Assembly (NCBI GenBank): GCA_903772945.1
Contig: CAICTM010000837.1
Coordinates: 1-45,984 of the forward strand
From: Seminavis robusta
Lineage: Eukaryota; Bacillariophyta; Bacillariophyceae; Naviculales; Naviculaceae
Reading direction: 5' to 3'
Length of the DNA stretch: 45,984 nucleotides
Of this stretch, positions 12,432 through 22,200 are shown one piece after another (position 1 is the first letter of the stretch; each line of letters begins with the position of its first letter). The translations under genes were made by a program, and so were the position numbers. The notes beneath the pieces are model-generated. The model was given only the letters and a program-made list of their open reading frames with translations, was not told the origin of the DNA and did not search any database.

Positions 12432-12605
12432 TGCTCACTCCTGTGAGCTCGTCTTGTATGCAGGGCTCAATCTTGGTGTTCGCTCACTCCTGTGAGCTTG
12501 GCGTCGTCGTGCGATTGCTGCTTGCTGTTCCACAGCACACAGGTCTTCCGGTTGGTTTCCTGTGAGCTGGGTGTTCGTGCTCCGTTCGCTCACTCCTGTG
12601 AGCTT
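12432..12605. repeat. Cluster of CTCACTCCTGTGAG hairpin motifs
   Basis: The 14-bp motif CTCAC-TCCT-GTGAG, which can fold as a 5-bp stem with a 4-base loop, occurs at about 12434, 12483 and 12590, with a partial copy near 12559. Each is followed by CT. Variants of the same motif (CACTCCTGTG, or CACAGGAGTG in the left arm) recur in the arms, for example near 522, 576, 1621, 9235, 10279 and 10865. Confidence 0.7.
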
Positions 12606-12928
12606 GCTTCCGGCTAGCTTGATTTGCTTCCTTCGTGCAATAGAGTGGTTTAGTTAGTGATGCTCTTTCACGTGGTGTGCATGGATTGTGCTGATTCGGT
12701 CGTCTTCTGGACCACCGATAGCTCCGGCTTAGCCAATGTGGTGAGGCACGATTCTTTCGTGATGTTGCCTTTTTCCTGTTAGGCTGTTTGGATAGCCCTT
12801 ATAGTGGGGCTCAGCACTATCGGCCTGACCGTTTGTTGAACTGGTTACCTTATAGCATTGGACTTGATAGTCAATATAGATAGTCAATATCCCATTGGCG
12901 AGATCTCGAATTCGAGATGAAGGTAGAG

Positions 12929-13012
12929 CTTCTTGGAAATAGTGTTGGTTCTAGTAACACTCTAGCTTAGTAAAGGTAAAATACTGTTTACTGTTAAGCT
13001 ATTTCCAAGAAG
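12929..13012. repeat. Short inverted repeat with 14-bp perfect arms
   Basis: CTTCTTGGAAATAG at 12929-12942 is perfectly inverted at 12999-13012, enclosing 56 bp. The enclosed sequence and right arm are also present in the big palindrome arms (near 7770-7850), but there the motif array takes the place of the left 14-mer. Just upstream, 12903-12918 is a 16-bp perfect palindrome centred on GAATTC. Confidence 0.7.
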
Positions 13013-13196
13013 TGATCTTTCTCCATGTTTTCTGGGATTGATTCAACTTCAAAGGATATAGTGAAGGGGGTGACCATATAGATCAGTTAAACTCCCCATG
13101 TATGTAACTAGAGAATAGATATAGATATCCCCTATAACTAGATTGGGATAAACGACTAATTTGTATTGAGGTGTCTGTAATACAACCTCCAACACA
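12953..13196 (+). repeat. Third copy of an arm segment
   Basis: About 244 bp match right-arm 7768-8010 in direct orientation (and left-arm 2870-3105 inverted) at very high identity. The copy ends abruptly after CCTCCAACAC at 13196. A few degenerate TGCGTGA / TTTCACGCAG motifs follow (13200-13240), then TTTCCGCGCCCTGC (13257-13270), the block that bounds the arrays in the arms. Confidence 0.9.
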
Positions 13197-13653
13197 GATT
13201 CTGCGTGAGTTAGTTTCATGCAGTGAGTTTCACGCAGACTTATTGATTTAAGTCCCATTTCCGCGCCCTGCAGTTGAGGGCACCAGCCTTCGGCTGTCTG
13301 TTCTTAATTAAGGGGGTACACCTACCTTTCATTCACGAGTAAGATTCAGCCTGACTGATAAGAAGAGGCCCGATTGGAGACTGATTAGCTTCCGTGGGAT
13401 CAGGGTTGACAAATTGAGGGCTTCACTCTGCAGGATCCTTCCTGCTTCCAACAAGAGTGTGGCGCCCTCTTTAAGGGACGAAGAAGTGCATTCTTCGCCA
13501 AAGGTCAACGATGGAGGAGGGGTCTATCTAGTAGAGTGGGGATGTTATCTATGGAAGATATATCTTTTGTCTACATGATGGCTGCGAAAATGTCACTTGC
13601 ATTTAGTCGAAAGTATACATCAATCTATTTCCCTACGTTTAGACCTATTTTAC
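13197..13653. other. Degenerate array end and unassigned DNA
   Basis: A short remnant of the TGCGTGAAACT array and its TTTCCGCGCCCTGC boundary occupy the first 75 bp. The rest has no gene I can support. It lies downstream of the MYND gene and may be its 3' flank; a small hairpin (GAAGAA...TTCTTC) sits near 13480. Confidence 0.4.
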
Positions 13654-14430
13654 TTATTTCTGCGCATTGACAGCATCGTTTTCCCTCCCTTCCAAAGACG
13701 AGCAATGCTTCCTGTGCTTCTTCCACCTGTGACGTTGGCAATCCTTAGAACAATAAGCAATCAATAAGCAAGAACAGAAGTTGAAGTCTTCCCCTTCTTG
13801 CTTGCAATGATCGCAGGAAGCTACGGGGGGAATGAGGCAACAAGCAAACGCTCGCTCCTCCCAGCACCAAGCTCTTTTCCCCTCTCATTGGCGGGATCTC
13901 TTTTCGGTCTCCCTTGGTGAAAATCTAAAAGGTAACCATTGACTAAAGCCATAACACATGGATTGCCTACGCAAAAAGAGTTTCCCGGAAGTGGCAGACA
14001 TCATGTGCACATGCAGCTGCTTTCAGAACTTTGGTTGCGGTCTGCTTGGAATGAAATCGGGGCATCAGGATGAATGCAGCAGACTCTGGAGCAATCCCGA
14101 GATCAGTATATGGTGCCAAACCACCTTCGAGATCTGCAAATCCCGCTTTGTGAGCAAGAGCAGCCAAGAGCAGCATTGTCATGTAGATTTTTGATGCACT
14201 TATCCCCTCAACAGTAGCCTGGCCCCATTCTGCATACATCAGTACAAGCATGTTCCTGATCAGAGGATTGTCAGCTCTACTGATGTCTAAGAATGATAAA
14301 CCATCGGTGGCCTCCTTATGCCATGCTTTCAGATATTGCTTCTCGGCTGTCTGGAAATCACGATTGCATTTGTAGGCAAGCCCGCTGTTGGCGAGCAGCT
14401 TGCCGCTGCAGGCCGTTCGCTTCTAGCAGC
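13654..14430 (-). pseudogene. Helical-repeat plus MYND zinc-finger gene, 3' part, probably broken
   Basis: On the minus strand, 14430-13967 encodes an alpha-helical, TPR/Sel1-like stretch (for example SGLAYKCNRDFQTAEKQYL, then LIRNMLVLMYAEWGQATVEG), ending at a TAG at 13966. In another frame, 13815-13702 encodes a clear MYND zinc finger: CDHC, eight residues, CSC, AYCSKDCQ, then W..H...C in proper spacing, with a TAA stop at 13656. MYND fingers bind zinc and mediate protein-protein contacts. The two parts are separated by about 150 bp with stops and no convincing intron, so this is either a spliced gene with an unclear intron or a decayed one. The upstream end runs into the CTTCTAG-rich minisatellite at about 14430, so the N-terminus is missing. 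Diatoms carry many MYND genes of this build. Confidence 0.6.
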
Positions 14431-14820
14431 CCAGCTTAGAGCCTGGCCACTGTCCACCTAGCCCACCGACGGCCCTGTATCCACTCAGCCAGCCTTCTGC
14501 AGGGCCGCAGGGGCCTCGCTTCTAGCGGCTTCGCTTCTACTAGCACCGTTCGCTACTACTAGCACCGTCCGCTTCTAGTGGCTTCGCTCCCAGTGGCTCC
14601 GCCGAACTCTGGCTGCTCCGCTTCTAGTGGCTTCGCTGCCTGTGTGGCAGGTCCGCTCCTAGTAGCCTCGCACCCAGTGGCTTTGCCTCCAGGAGGTCCG
14701 CTCCCAGCAGGTCCGCTTCTAGCAGGTTCGTCGCCCCAAGGCGGCTTCCCTGTTAGCGACTTCCCCGCTACTAGTAGCCTCGCTTCTAGGTTGATTGTTG
14801 TGTTGGTTTCTCTGACTTAG
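14431..14820. repeat. GGCTTCGCTTCTAGT minisatellite, possible rDNA spacer repeats
   Basis: An approximately 15-20 bp degenerate unit (GGCTTCGCTTCTAGT, with GGTCCGCTCCTAGT variants) repeats irregularly over about 350 bp just beyond the 3' end of the 28S gene. Location and GC-rich repetitive character suit an rDNA intergenic spacer. A plus-strand open frame of 80 codons over it (Pro/Gly/Ala-rich) is a by-product of the repeat. Confidence 0.6.
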
Positions 14821-14891
14821 AGGTTTTCAGAGGCCCTCTGCGGCCCCCTAGTTGTGGGAACCCGGATGTAACTACCCTTAAGGCATCGAAA

Positions 14892-14929
14892 CCTCTAAGA
14901 CGGCTCGCTTCTGCGAGCTGCCTTAGAGG
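14892..14929. terminator. Strong hairpin downstream of 28S rRNA
   Basis: Seventeen-base arms (CCTCTAAGACGGCTCGC and its near complement) with 15 matching positions enclose a four-base TTCT loop. On the minus strand it lies about 200 nt beyond the 28S 3' end and could be a 3' external spacer processing or termination structure. That role is inference; only the hairpin is visible. Confidence 0.4.
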
Positions 14930-15127
14930 CTAGACGCCATGCGGCGCTGCAAGCCCTTTGAGGGCGCCTCCAGCCCCCTTTTGGGGCTTTCGACGCCCCT
15001 GAGGGCTTGCGGTTGTACGCTGCTAGCGCACTGGAGAGGGGAGTTCGTCGAACCAGCCATCCTTTGCAGCTTGTAGACTTGGGGAGGGGGTGGGGGGTGA
15101 GATCGGCAAGCCTTGTGGCTCGCACAA

Positions 15128-15469
15128 ATCCCGAAACAAAGGCTGAACCTCAGCAGATCGTAGCACAAGGGCTACTCTCATGCTTACAGTACCCCGTTTC
15201 ATAATTAAGTCGTCTACAAAGGATTTAACTCGTCCAACATTCTGAATTGCGGTGAAATATTGTGTTGACCCAAGGGCTATTAGCACTCGGACACTGGACA
15301 AGGTGAATATCGTCCCTACCAGCATGGATTCTGACTTAGAGGCGTTCAGTCATAATCCTACGGATGATAGCTTTGCGGCATTGGCTTCTCAACCAACCGC
15401 ATTACCAAATATCCGAACCAACGGTTCCTCTCGTACTAAGTTGGATTACTGTCAGGACGACCAACTCAT

Positions 15470-15524
<55 letters not shown>

Positions 15525-15552
15525 GTTAGTGGGTGAACAATCCTACACTTGG
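15128..15552 (-). rRNA. 28S (LSU) rRNA, 3'-terminal segment
   Basis: The reverse complement reads as the conserved 3' end of eukaryotic LSU rRNA. It contains the sarcin-ricin loop core AGTACGAGAGGAACCGTT, the GTGAGACAGGTTAGTTTTAC block, CGCCTCTAAGTCAGAATCC, and the terminal TACGATCTGCTGAGGTTCAG. The mature 3' end is near 15128-15131. The segment ends at 15541-15552 (TCCTACACTTGG), where a foldback element is inserted. This gene copy is broken and not expected to give functional 28S rRNA. Confidence 0.96.
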
Positions 15553-17293
15553 CCCAAACAACAAACAAAAAGAAAAAACGGGGGTGCAGGGGGCAGCGCC
15601 CCTTGCAAATCACTCCCTAGCCCATCAGAAAGGAAAGATCCCATAGCTATGAACTCCATTTTTTGCATTTTTTACACTGATTCTAGAGCTTTGAACTCAA
15701 TTATTACACTACTTTTTGTTATTTCTAGCTTATTATTCACTGATAATTAGATCTCACACCTTTGGACTCAATTCCGTTTTCTGATTACAGAGCTTTGAAC
15801 TCAATTTTAGATACTCTGTCATTACTGTATAATACATGTTACAGCCATACTATATGTTATCTAGCTATGTTAAATTGAGTTTAGAGCTTTGGACTCGATT
15901 TCGATTTTCGATTTCGTAGCTGTGAACTCGAATAAATCACCATGCCAAATACAAATAATACTCTAGCTAGATAATTTACTACTGAATGAGAATTGAGTCT
16001 GAAGCTGTGAAATCGATTTTCGATTTTCGATTTCAGACCTTTGAACTCGATTGTATCAGCATTTCTAATTGTGTACTGGTAGTAATAGTGGACACTGTGT
16101 GAATTCAGCTTGCAAAACACATTTCAGGCCCAAAATCCATCCGATCTTGTTATAAAAACCTAATGAGTTCCTCTCTGACTAATTCAGAGGTGCTGTTTCT
16201 GAATCTGGCCTCAGAACTATGATTAACGATAGTCTAGAGGGTGAAACAAGTTGTTTTGAAAACTGTAAAGTCATTTTACTAATAATTTACTAGTAACAAC
16301 AAATGATCCCGCAGCTTTGAGCTCGATTATCCTTTACGTTAAGAAACACAAATGACTAGCATTCATAATAGATTCCAAAGCTTTGGACTCAACTATCCTT
16401 TACGTTAAGAAAATCAAAATCGATTCCGAAGCTTCAGACTCAACTTTCCTTTACGTTAAGATAGTAAAGCAGATATGGGTACTGAATTGAACAGCTTCAC
16501 TCAATGGTTGTATAAAGTAGCTAGCTAGAGTGCAGTAACAACAAAGGTAATGAAAGTTAATAGTCCTTTCTAATGAGATAACAGTAATGGAAAGGGGGAG
16601 ACCCCCTTGAAACCCCCCTACAGGTTTGTCAGCTAGGTTGATTGGTTAGTGTGGTTAGCTAGCTATTATAGTTAGCTATTATAGTTAGCTAGATAGTTAG
16701 CTAGATAGAATTGAGTTCAGAGCTGTGAGATCTATTAATGTTAGCTAGCATGAATAGCTAGAACAGATCTAGCTAGTAACATAATCGAGTTTGAAGCTGT
16801 GGAATCTGAAAATCGAAATCGAGTTTGAAGCTCTGAGATCGCTATACTATACTATCAGCTACTATTAATAGTAGTAATCGCTACATATCTGAAATCGAGT
16901 TCAGAGCTGTGAGATATCAAAATCGAAATCGAGTTTGAAGCTCTGAGATCGATTCTACACTAGCTAGTTCTTCCACACAATACAAAGCTCAGTATACTCA
17001 ACAAGTAGAGTAGAACTAGAACTAGAACTAGAATGAGTTCAGAGCTATAGAATCGAAAATCGAAATCGAGTTCAAAGGTATGAGATCTATTTTACCAAAC
17101 ACTAGCTAATACTAGTAGAAACAAAAGGGTAGAAAACGAGTTCAGAGCTGTAGACTCTATCTGAAAAACGAGTTCAAAGCTGTGAGATCGATTGATGCAG
17201 TAGACTTTCCTTTCTGATGGGCACATTGGCAATGCAGGGGAGACCCCTGCACCCCCTTTTTTCTTTTGTTGGTTGATTGGGAGGGTTCACAAT
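15553..17293. mobile_element. Foldback element inserted in the 28S gene
   Basis: The insert interrupts the LSU sequence and is flanked by a 12-bp duplication of the target (TCCTACACTTGG at 15541-15552 and 17294-17305), showing transposition rather than an intron. The ends form imperfect terminal inverted repeats of about 85 bp, including a perfect 17-bp pair (15621-15637 with 17205-17221) and matching G/C hairpin blocks next to the termini. The interior has no ORF above background. It holds about 20 copies of GAGTTCAAAGCTGTGAGATC-like motifs, all in one orientation left of about 16450 and all in the other right of about 16700. It is non-autonomous. A 12-bp target duplication with long terminal repeats recalls Mutator-like elements, but that is only inference. 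Confidence 0.85.
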
Positions 17294-17379
17294 TCCTACA
17301 CTTGGTGACTTCTGCGACACAATGATAGGAAGAGCCGACATCGAAGAATCAAAAAGCAACGTCGCATGAACGCTTGGCT

Positions 17380-17422
<43 letters not shown>

Positions 17423-17881
17423 CACTTCAAATTCCAAAAACTGAAAGGATCGATAGGCACGCTTTCGCGGTTTGTATTCGTACTGAAAATAAAATCAAGT
17501 CAGCTTTTACCCTTTTGTTCTACATAGATTTCTGTTCTCATTGAGCTGACCTTAGGACACTGTGTTATTCTTTAACAGTGTGCCGCCCCAGCCAAACTCC
17601 CCACCTGACGTTGTCTCCCACGTAGCTCAGGGAAATCCCCTTAACACCAGAACCAGGGCCGCGAAGGCGCTGGATGCTACATCATGAGATAAGTAAAACA
17701 ACATTACGAGTAGTGGTATTTCATTGCGCCGAAGCTCCCACTTATTCTACACCTCATAATCATTTCACAACGTCGGACTAGAGTCAAGCTCAACAGGTCT
17801 TCTTTCCCCGCTGATTATTCCAAGCCCGTTCCCTTGGCTGTGGGTTCGCTAGAAGTAGATAGGGACAGTGGAATCTCATTC

Positions 17882-17916
<35 letters not shown>

Positions 17917-18002
17917 ATTTGGCTACCTTAAGAGATCATAGTTACTCCCGCCGTTTACCGCGCTTGGTTGAATTCCTTCACTTTGACATTCAGAGCACTG
18001 GG
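17294..18002 (-). rRNA. 28S (LSU) rRNA, internal segment with single-base losses
   Basis: The reverse complement continues the LSU upstream of the foldback insertion. It includes the GTTACCACAGGGATAACTGG core, the GGGGAGTTTGGCTGGGGCGG block, and the TTAAGGTAGCC region that is the R2 target in animals (uninterrupted here, 17924-17937). Several invariant positions lack one base, for example the C of GCCTCGTC near 17930, one G near 17937 and one C near 17958. The segment ends at 17988-18002 (ATTCAGAGCACTGGG), the next insertion site. Confidence 0.95.
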
Positions 18003-18741
18003 GGTGTAAAATACTCGTTAGTTTAACAAACTATGGCCACGGAGTGGCTTTAGTGACGCGGGCAATTGGTGGGAAGCCCCCACCTAGCTGAGTCGTCATC
18101 CACATAAATTCTGCCCATGTCAGTCATTCTCAAGGGCCCGGATGGGCCCCCATTAGTGGACAATGCTCCGTGCAGGAGAAGCGGCAAGGGCAGCACCTGG
18201 ACGCAGGCAATACCCAGGATTTGAAAGCATGTTACTCATTTGTAGTGGTTCGGCCAGTTTGGAGGTAGGTGTGCATTGATCGTTGAAGTTGTTGTTGTTG
18301 TGCGGCGGTGGTAGGTTGTGCGAAGTCGTCCATAGGCAGCCCGAGCCAGTTTGATGGTTTGGAGGGTTTTTGGGAGTGACAAGTGAGGTTGATTTCTCTG
18401 TAGTCAAGATCGAGGCGCCAGCGTCGGTGGGGGTAATGTAGCATCACCTTTGGAGTACTCTTTCAGGGCTTCCTGTCGAAGGGTGGAGAGGTGGGAGAGT
18501 TGGGTGGGGGTTGGTTTTGCACCGTGTAGTGCATCGTTCCTGTGCTCCCACATGCGGAAGTGAAGCATCCACAGTCATTTGCCAAGGCAGTTGCCCAGCT
18601 GTGCCATCACCTTGTTTTCAATGGAGTGTAAGTGGAGCTCGTGGGCAGTGCAAAGTGGGATTGCGATTCTGCCAAGTAGAAAATTCCACCATCCCAGTTT
18701 GGCCTGTGCACGGAGTCCGTGAACAGTGCTAGGAGTTCCAG
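18003..18741 (-). mobile_element. RNase H-type retroelement tail inserted in the 28S gene
   Basis: The insert is flanked by a 14-15 bp target duplication (ATTCAGAGCACTGGG at 17988-18002; ATTCAGACACTGGG at 18742-18755). On the minus strand the reading frames give a C-terminal retroelement segment with LGWWNFLLGRI followed by WLW..HFRMWEHRNDALHG, a pattern shared with the element at 43411-45984. Frames are interrupted. No poly(A) tract is seen. The 3' end instead carries two small hairpins (GCCAC-GGA-GTGGC and GTTAGTTTAACAAAC) near 18020-18045. It is a 5'-truncated LINE-like remnant; class assignment is from motif memory. Confidence 0.65.
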
Positions 18742-18979
18742 ATTCAGACACTGGGCAGAAATCACATTGCGTCAGCACCATTCTGGCCCTCGCAATGCTT
18801 TGTTTTAATTAAACAGTCGGATTCCCCTTGTCCGCTCCAGTTCTGAGCTGGTTGTTCATCGCCGTGGTACCTCCAAGCCTACGAAGGCCGCCTGGCCAGG
18901 CCGCCGTGAAGCAGCCCAGCCTAGCAGCCACAACTTCAGCCAGGAGACCCCTAGGCCCAACCCTCAGAGCCAATCCTTT

Positions 18980-19016
<37 letters not shown>

Positions 19017-19258
19017 TCTACATTCTTCTATCGACTAGAGGCTGCTACCTTGGAGACCTGATGCGTGATGTGTACGACCAGGGTGCGAATAAGACACGCT
19101 GCCAGGTTTCAAGGGGCGACGAGGGCGCACTGAAACGGTCCAAAATAACCGCCTTTCCCAAGTTGCCAACCCTATCTCCGGTCAATCCGATTCCAGGGTC
19201 AGTAGACTTTTTAACAAGAAAAGAAAACTCTTATCTCTCTCTTTTTTTCGGAATCAAC
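18742..19258 (-). rRNA. 28S (LSU) rRNA, internal segment
   Basis: The reverse complement carries the conserved TTGACGCAATGTGATTTCTGC block, GGACAAGGGGAATCCGACTG, GATCCGTAACTTCGGGAAAAG and GATAAGGGAAGTCGGCAAAC. Homology stops near 19258 (GAGTTTTCTTTTCTTGTTAA side), where copia integrase sequence begins. The LSU resumes beyond the N gap at 23034, at almost the adjacent LSU position. Confidence 0.95.
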
Positions 19259-22200
19259 GTTCCGCCAGTTCATGAACCAGTTATGGTTGCGTTTTAGATT
19301 TTCCATCTGTGTTTTGCGAAGTTTTGATGCTGGTAGTGGGGTTCATGATTGCCAAATCGTCAAATGCATAGCGCAACAAGTATCTCTTTTACTCGCGCGG
19401 AGTTCTGTGCTGAGTGTCCATCCGAGTAGCTTGTCCATTGCTCCCCTTGTTCGATGACATACCTCAAGGGTATGACAAAATCCGCAGTGGCAGACATACC
19501 GAATACATCGCATGACAAGCGATTTTACGCCACAATGAAGATTTGTGCCATCATTTTAACTCCGTTGCAAATGGCTGGGTGTACCCGCAAAGACAGTATC
19601 GGTAGCAACTGGTTCATTGCGTGTGCCATACGTATGAGTGCAGTGAAGTTGATTTAGTGGTTTGTTGATGTGGATGGTCCAGCTTGGATATTGGCGCATG
19701 TTGGGTAGTCGTCAAATGTAGACGAACTTTCCAACGGAACGTGGGAGAAAGAATGGACTGTACTTTCGGTAGTTCTGGTGGTTTAGGAGTGGACTCGGGT
19801 GGCTGGGATAGTGATGTGGTCTTAGACGGGATGGTATCAGTAACAAATGCAGAATAGACGATTTGCAGAGGATGCACGGTTGGTGAGGTTGCAGACAATC
19901 TTGTAGGCTTCGAGAAAGGTAGCATGGTTGATGCAGTGGATTCTCGTCTAGTGGAGTGATTGCTTCAACTGTGGGTGCATGATGCGGTTCACGGTGTTTG
20001 TAATTTCCTTGTGAATCGAAAGCATAGTTGGGTGGTGCATCATCTTCGAGTTTGATACGATTGTACCATCGTCGTGATCACTGTGTCTGAAGTCGAGGAC
20101 TTTGGGATCCCATAACTTGCCAGATGTCAAAAATGACATGTGAGTGTTGTAAGTTCATTGTGGAAGGAGGGCACATTCGATGTACGGGAGTCCATTACAA
20201 TATCCCAGAGGAATGATGAAGCCATCGTTGGTGTGGATGCATTGTCTGCCGCCACATAGGAGGGATCGATCATCTGCTCGGTTCTTGTAGTGCTCGATCT
20301 GACCGGAGTCATGGATGGTACGGTTAATACCATGGTAGGCATATTGTCGTAGCAACAACGATGATGGGACCGCGGTGCGAGGTGACTTTACACTCCATCG
20401 ACGATCTTAAGACCGTTCATCTCATGGTTGTCTATGCCAGTGACATCAACCGTTCGTTGGTGTGTAACCATGACGCGAGCTTCCTTACCAAGGATCCCGC
20501 CGTTGGCTCCCCTATCAACAAGGGAACCGCGATCGTTCTTATGTCGAATAACAGTGGTCTGAACTGCTATCGATATATAGAACGAGTGTTGTCATCTCAT
20601 CGGGAGGTACCGCCGAGGAGTGGCGTGACAGTGTACCCCGAAGGTATGGCAAAAGCCGTTTGTGAAGAGGCCTGTGGACCACATTGGCTTAGTGTGTTCC
20701 GGCCTGATAAAAATCCTGCTCGTCGTCGGAGTCTTGAAGAGCAGCGAAGAGTTGGATGCATCTCCAGTTGATACTGTTGTGATACATCGGAGGGGCGGTA
20801 GGAACTTCGGAGCTCCTGGATTCAGATGAGCTGGATGAAAGCAGGTCCTGTCTGTAACCGGGCGGTGAATGAGGTTGCAGATTATCCAAGGGTGCCTGTG
20901 GCCGTCTTGGACGTTCCTTCTTTTGACTCCCTTTCGCCTCGAGATTTGGAAGAGTGACAGTAAAAACCAGAGGAACTGGAGTGCGTCGGAGACCGGCGTG
21001 GTGTAGGGACCGCGGCAGAGGATGCCATTGCTGTTGCAGGTGCGAGCGCAGCAGGATCTGTCTGAGCACTCGGCGTTGTCGGACAGCCTTGCGGATTCCA
21101 TGGTGCCTTTGATGTGGCGCATGGATGGGTCTTCCGGGAAGTCAGCCTCGTTGGTGTCGCGAAACTGAGGTCAGTGTCGATATCGCTCCAACGTCAGAAG
21201 AAGGTCGAGTTGGAGTTGGGAATATCGAGCGCTAGCGAATCGGATCAACAGCGGGTATCTCGCAATAGGTGCTCCTGACGGGTGACTTCTCCGCTGTAAG
21301 ATTGGCCAAGAACTGTTGCTCACTGGTGGCAGCTTGCGTTGAAGCAAGAGTGTATCTCCAGGTGCTGAATCTGATGTATGGTGGAGCCATGAGTGTGCCA
21401 ATCACAGGAGGTGTCGTAGTTCTAGCTGTGCTTCCATGGCTGAGGAGATGCGCCGACGTGTCCAGAGATCGAGGGTTCATCGCACAGAACTTGCGTTCGA
21501 AGGTGTGACCCTTCATGATCCTCTTGGATTTGTCTTTTGGGTATTCGTATCAATAGCCTCGTATTGGGAGTACCGTAAGCAAACTGGAGAAAGCCTGATC
21601 ATCGGAAGGAAGGATTGTTTCTCCCATCATCGAGTGCGGCATTGGAGGATCCGCTTCGTTGGTACGTCGAGGAGGTCCACTGGTGTCGTCGTATCGCCAC
21701 GAGAGTTTTGTGTTGGCTGTCTCGGATTCATCAGAAAATATACGAAGGGTTGCCAATCAGGGTCAATCTCTGGCTCGCTGAACAACATCTCGTGGAAGTA
21801 GGACTCGTAGGATGACGATCAACCTCGTGAACTCGTACCTCCGTGTAGCCGTATTGGTCGACTGTGATAGGACGGACGCGATATCACCGCGAAGGAGTTG
21901 GCGTTGAATGCTCTTGTTGCACGCGAGCTGAAAGGTCGGTGTCCGTCCTGTTGGACTTGGTTTGGTGCGAGGACACTTCTAGGTTGCCTGCTCGTGGCGT
22001 GGTGCTGCCCATGTCGAGGAGGTCGTGAGAGTTGACTGAGCGGATGGGCGTGATTGACCAGAGTTGTGTTGACTACTCGAACAGCTAGGTCAGCCGTGTA
22101 GTCAAGAATGCTTCTTGCCCTCTCGGAGATATTATCCCAGCCTCTTGATCCGACTTGGACAACGACCGCCAGTGGTTGCGTTCATCAGACCTTGCGTGGA

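Larger units (their letters stand above)
10872..12928. other. Accessory region outside the right arm; no recognised gene
   Basis: Open frames exist on both strands. The longest are minus 11902-12387 (161 codons) and minus 11194-11646 (150 codons), with a plus frame of similar length at 11243-11686. No known domain is visible and the strands are equally open, so I do not call a gene. The minus frame at 11902-12387 is Arg/Lys/Ser-rich without low-complexity runs and is the better candidate. The region is rich in TAGC/AGCT tracts and in short hairpin motifs, annotated separately. Confidence 0.35.

Noticed and set aside
14578-14820. Plus-strand 80-codon Pro/Ala/Gly-rich frame
   Set aside because: It is generated by the GGCTTCGCTTCTAGT minisatellite.
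15553-17293. Group I or group II intron in the 28S gene
   Set aside because: There is a 12-bp target duplication and long terminal inverted repeats, no intron-encoded endonuclease and no recognisable catalytic core.
20592-21122. 176-codon minus-strand frame within the copia fragment
   Set aside because: It is not the frame that carries the pre-integrase motifs; it is an off-frame stretch of decayed copia sequence.
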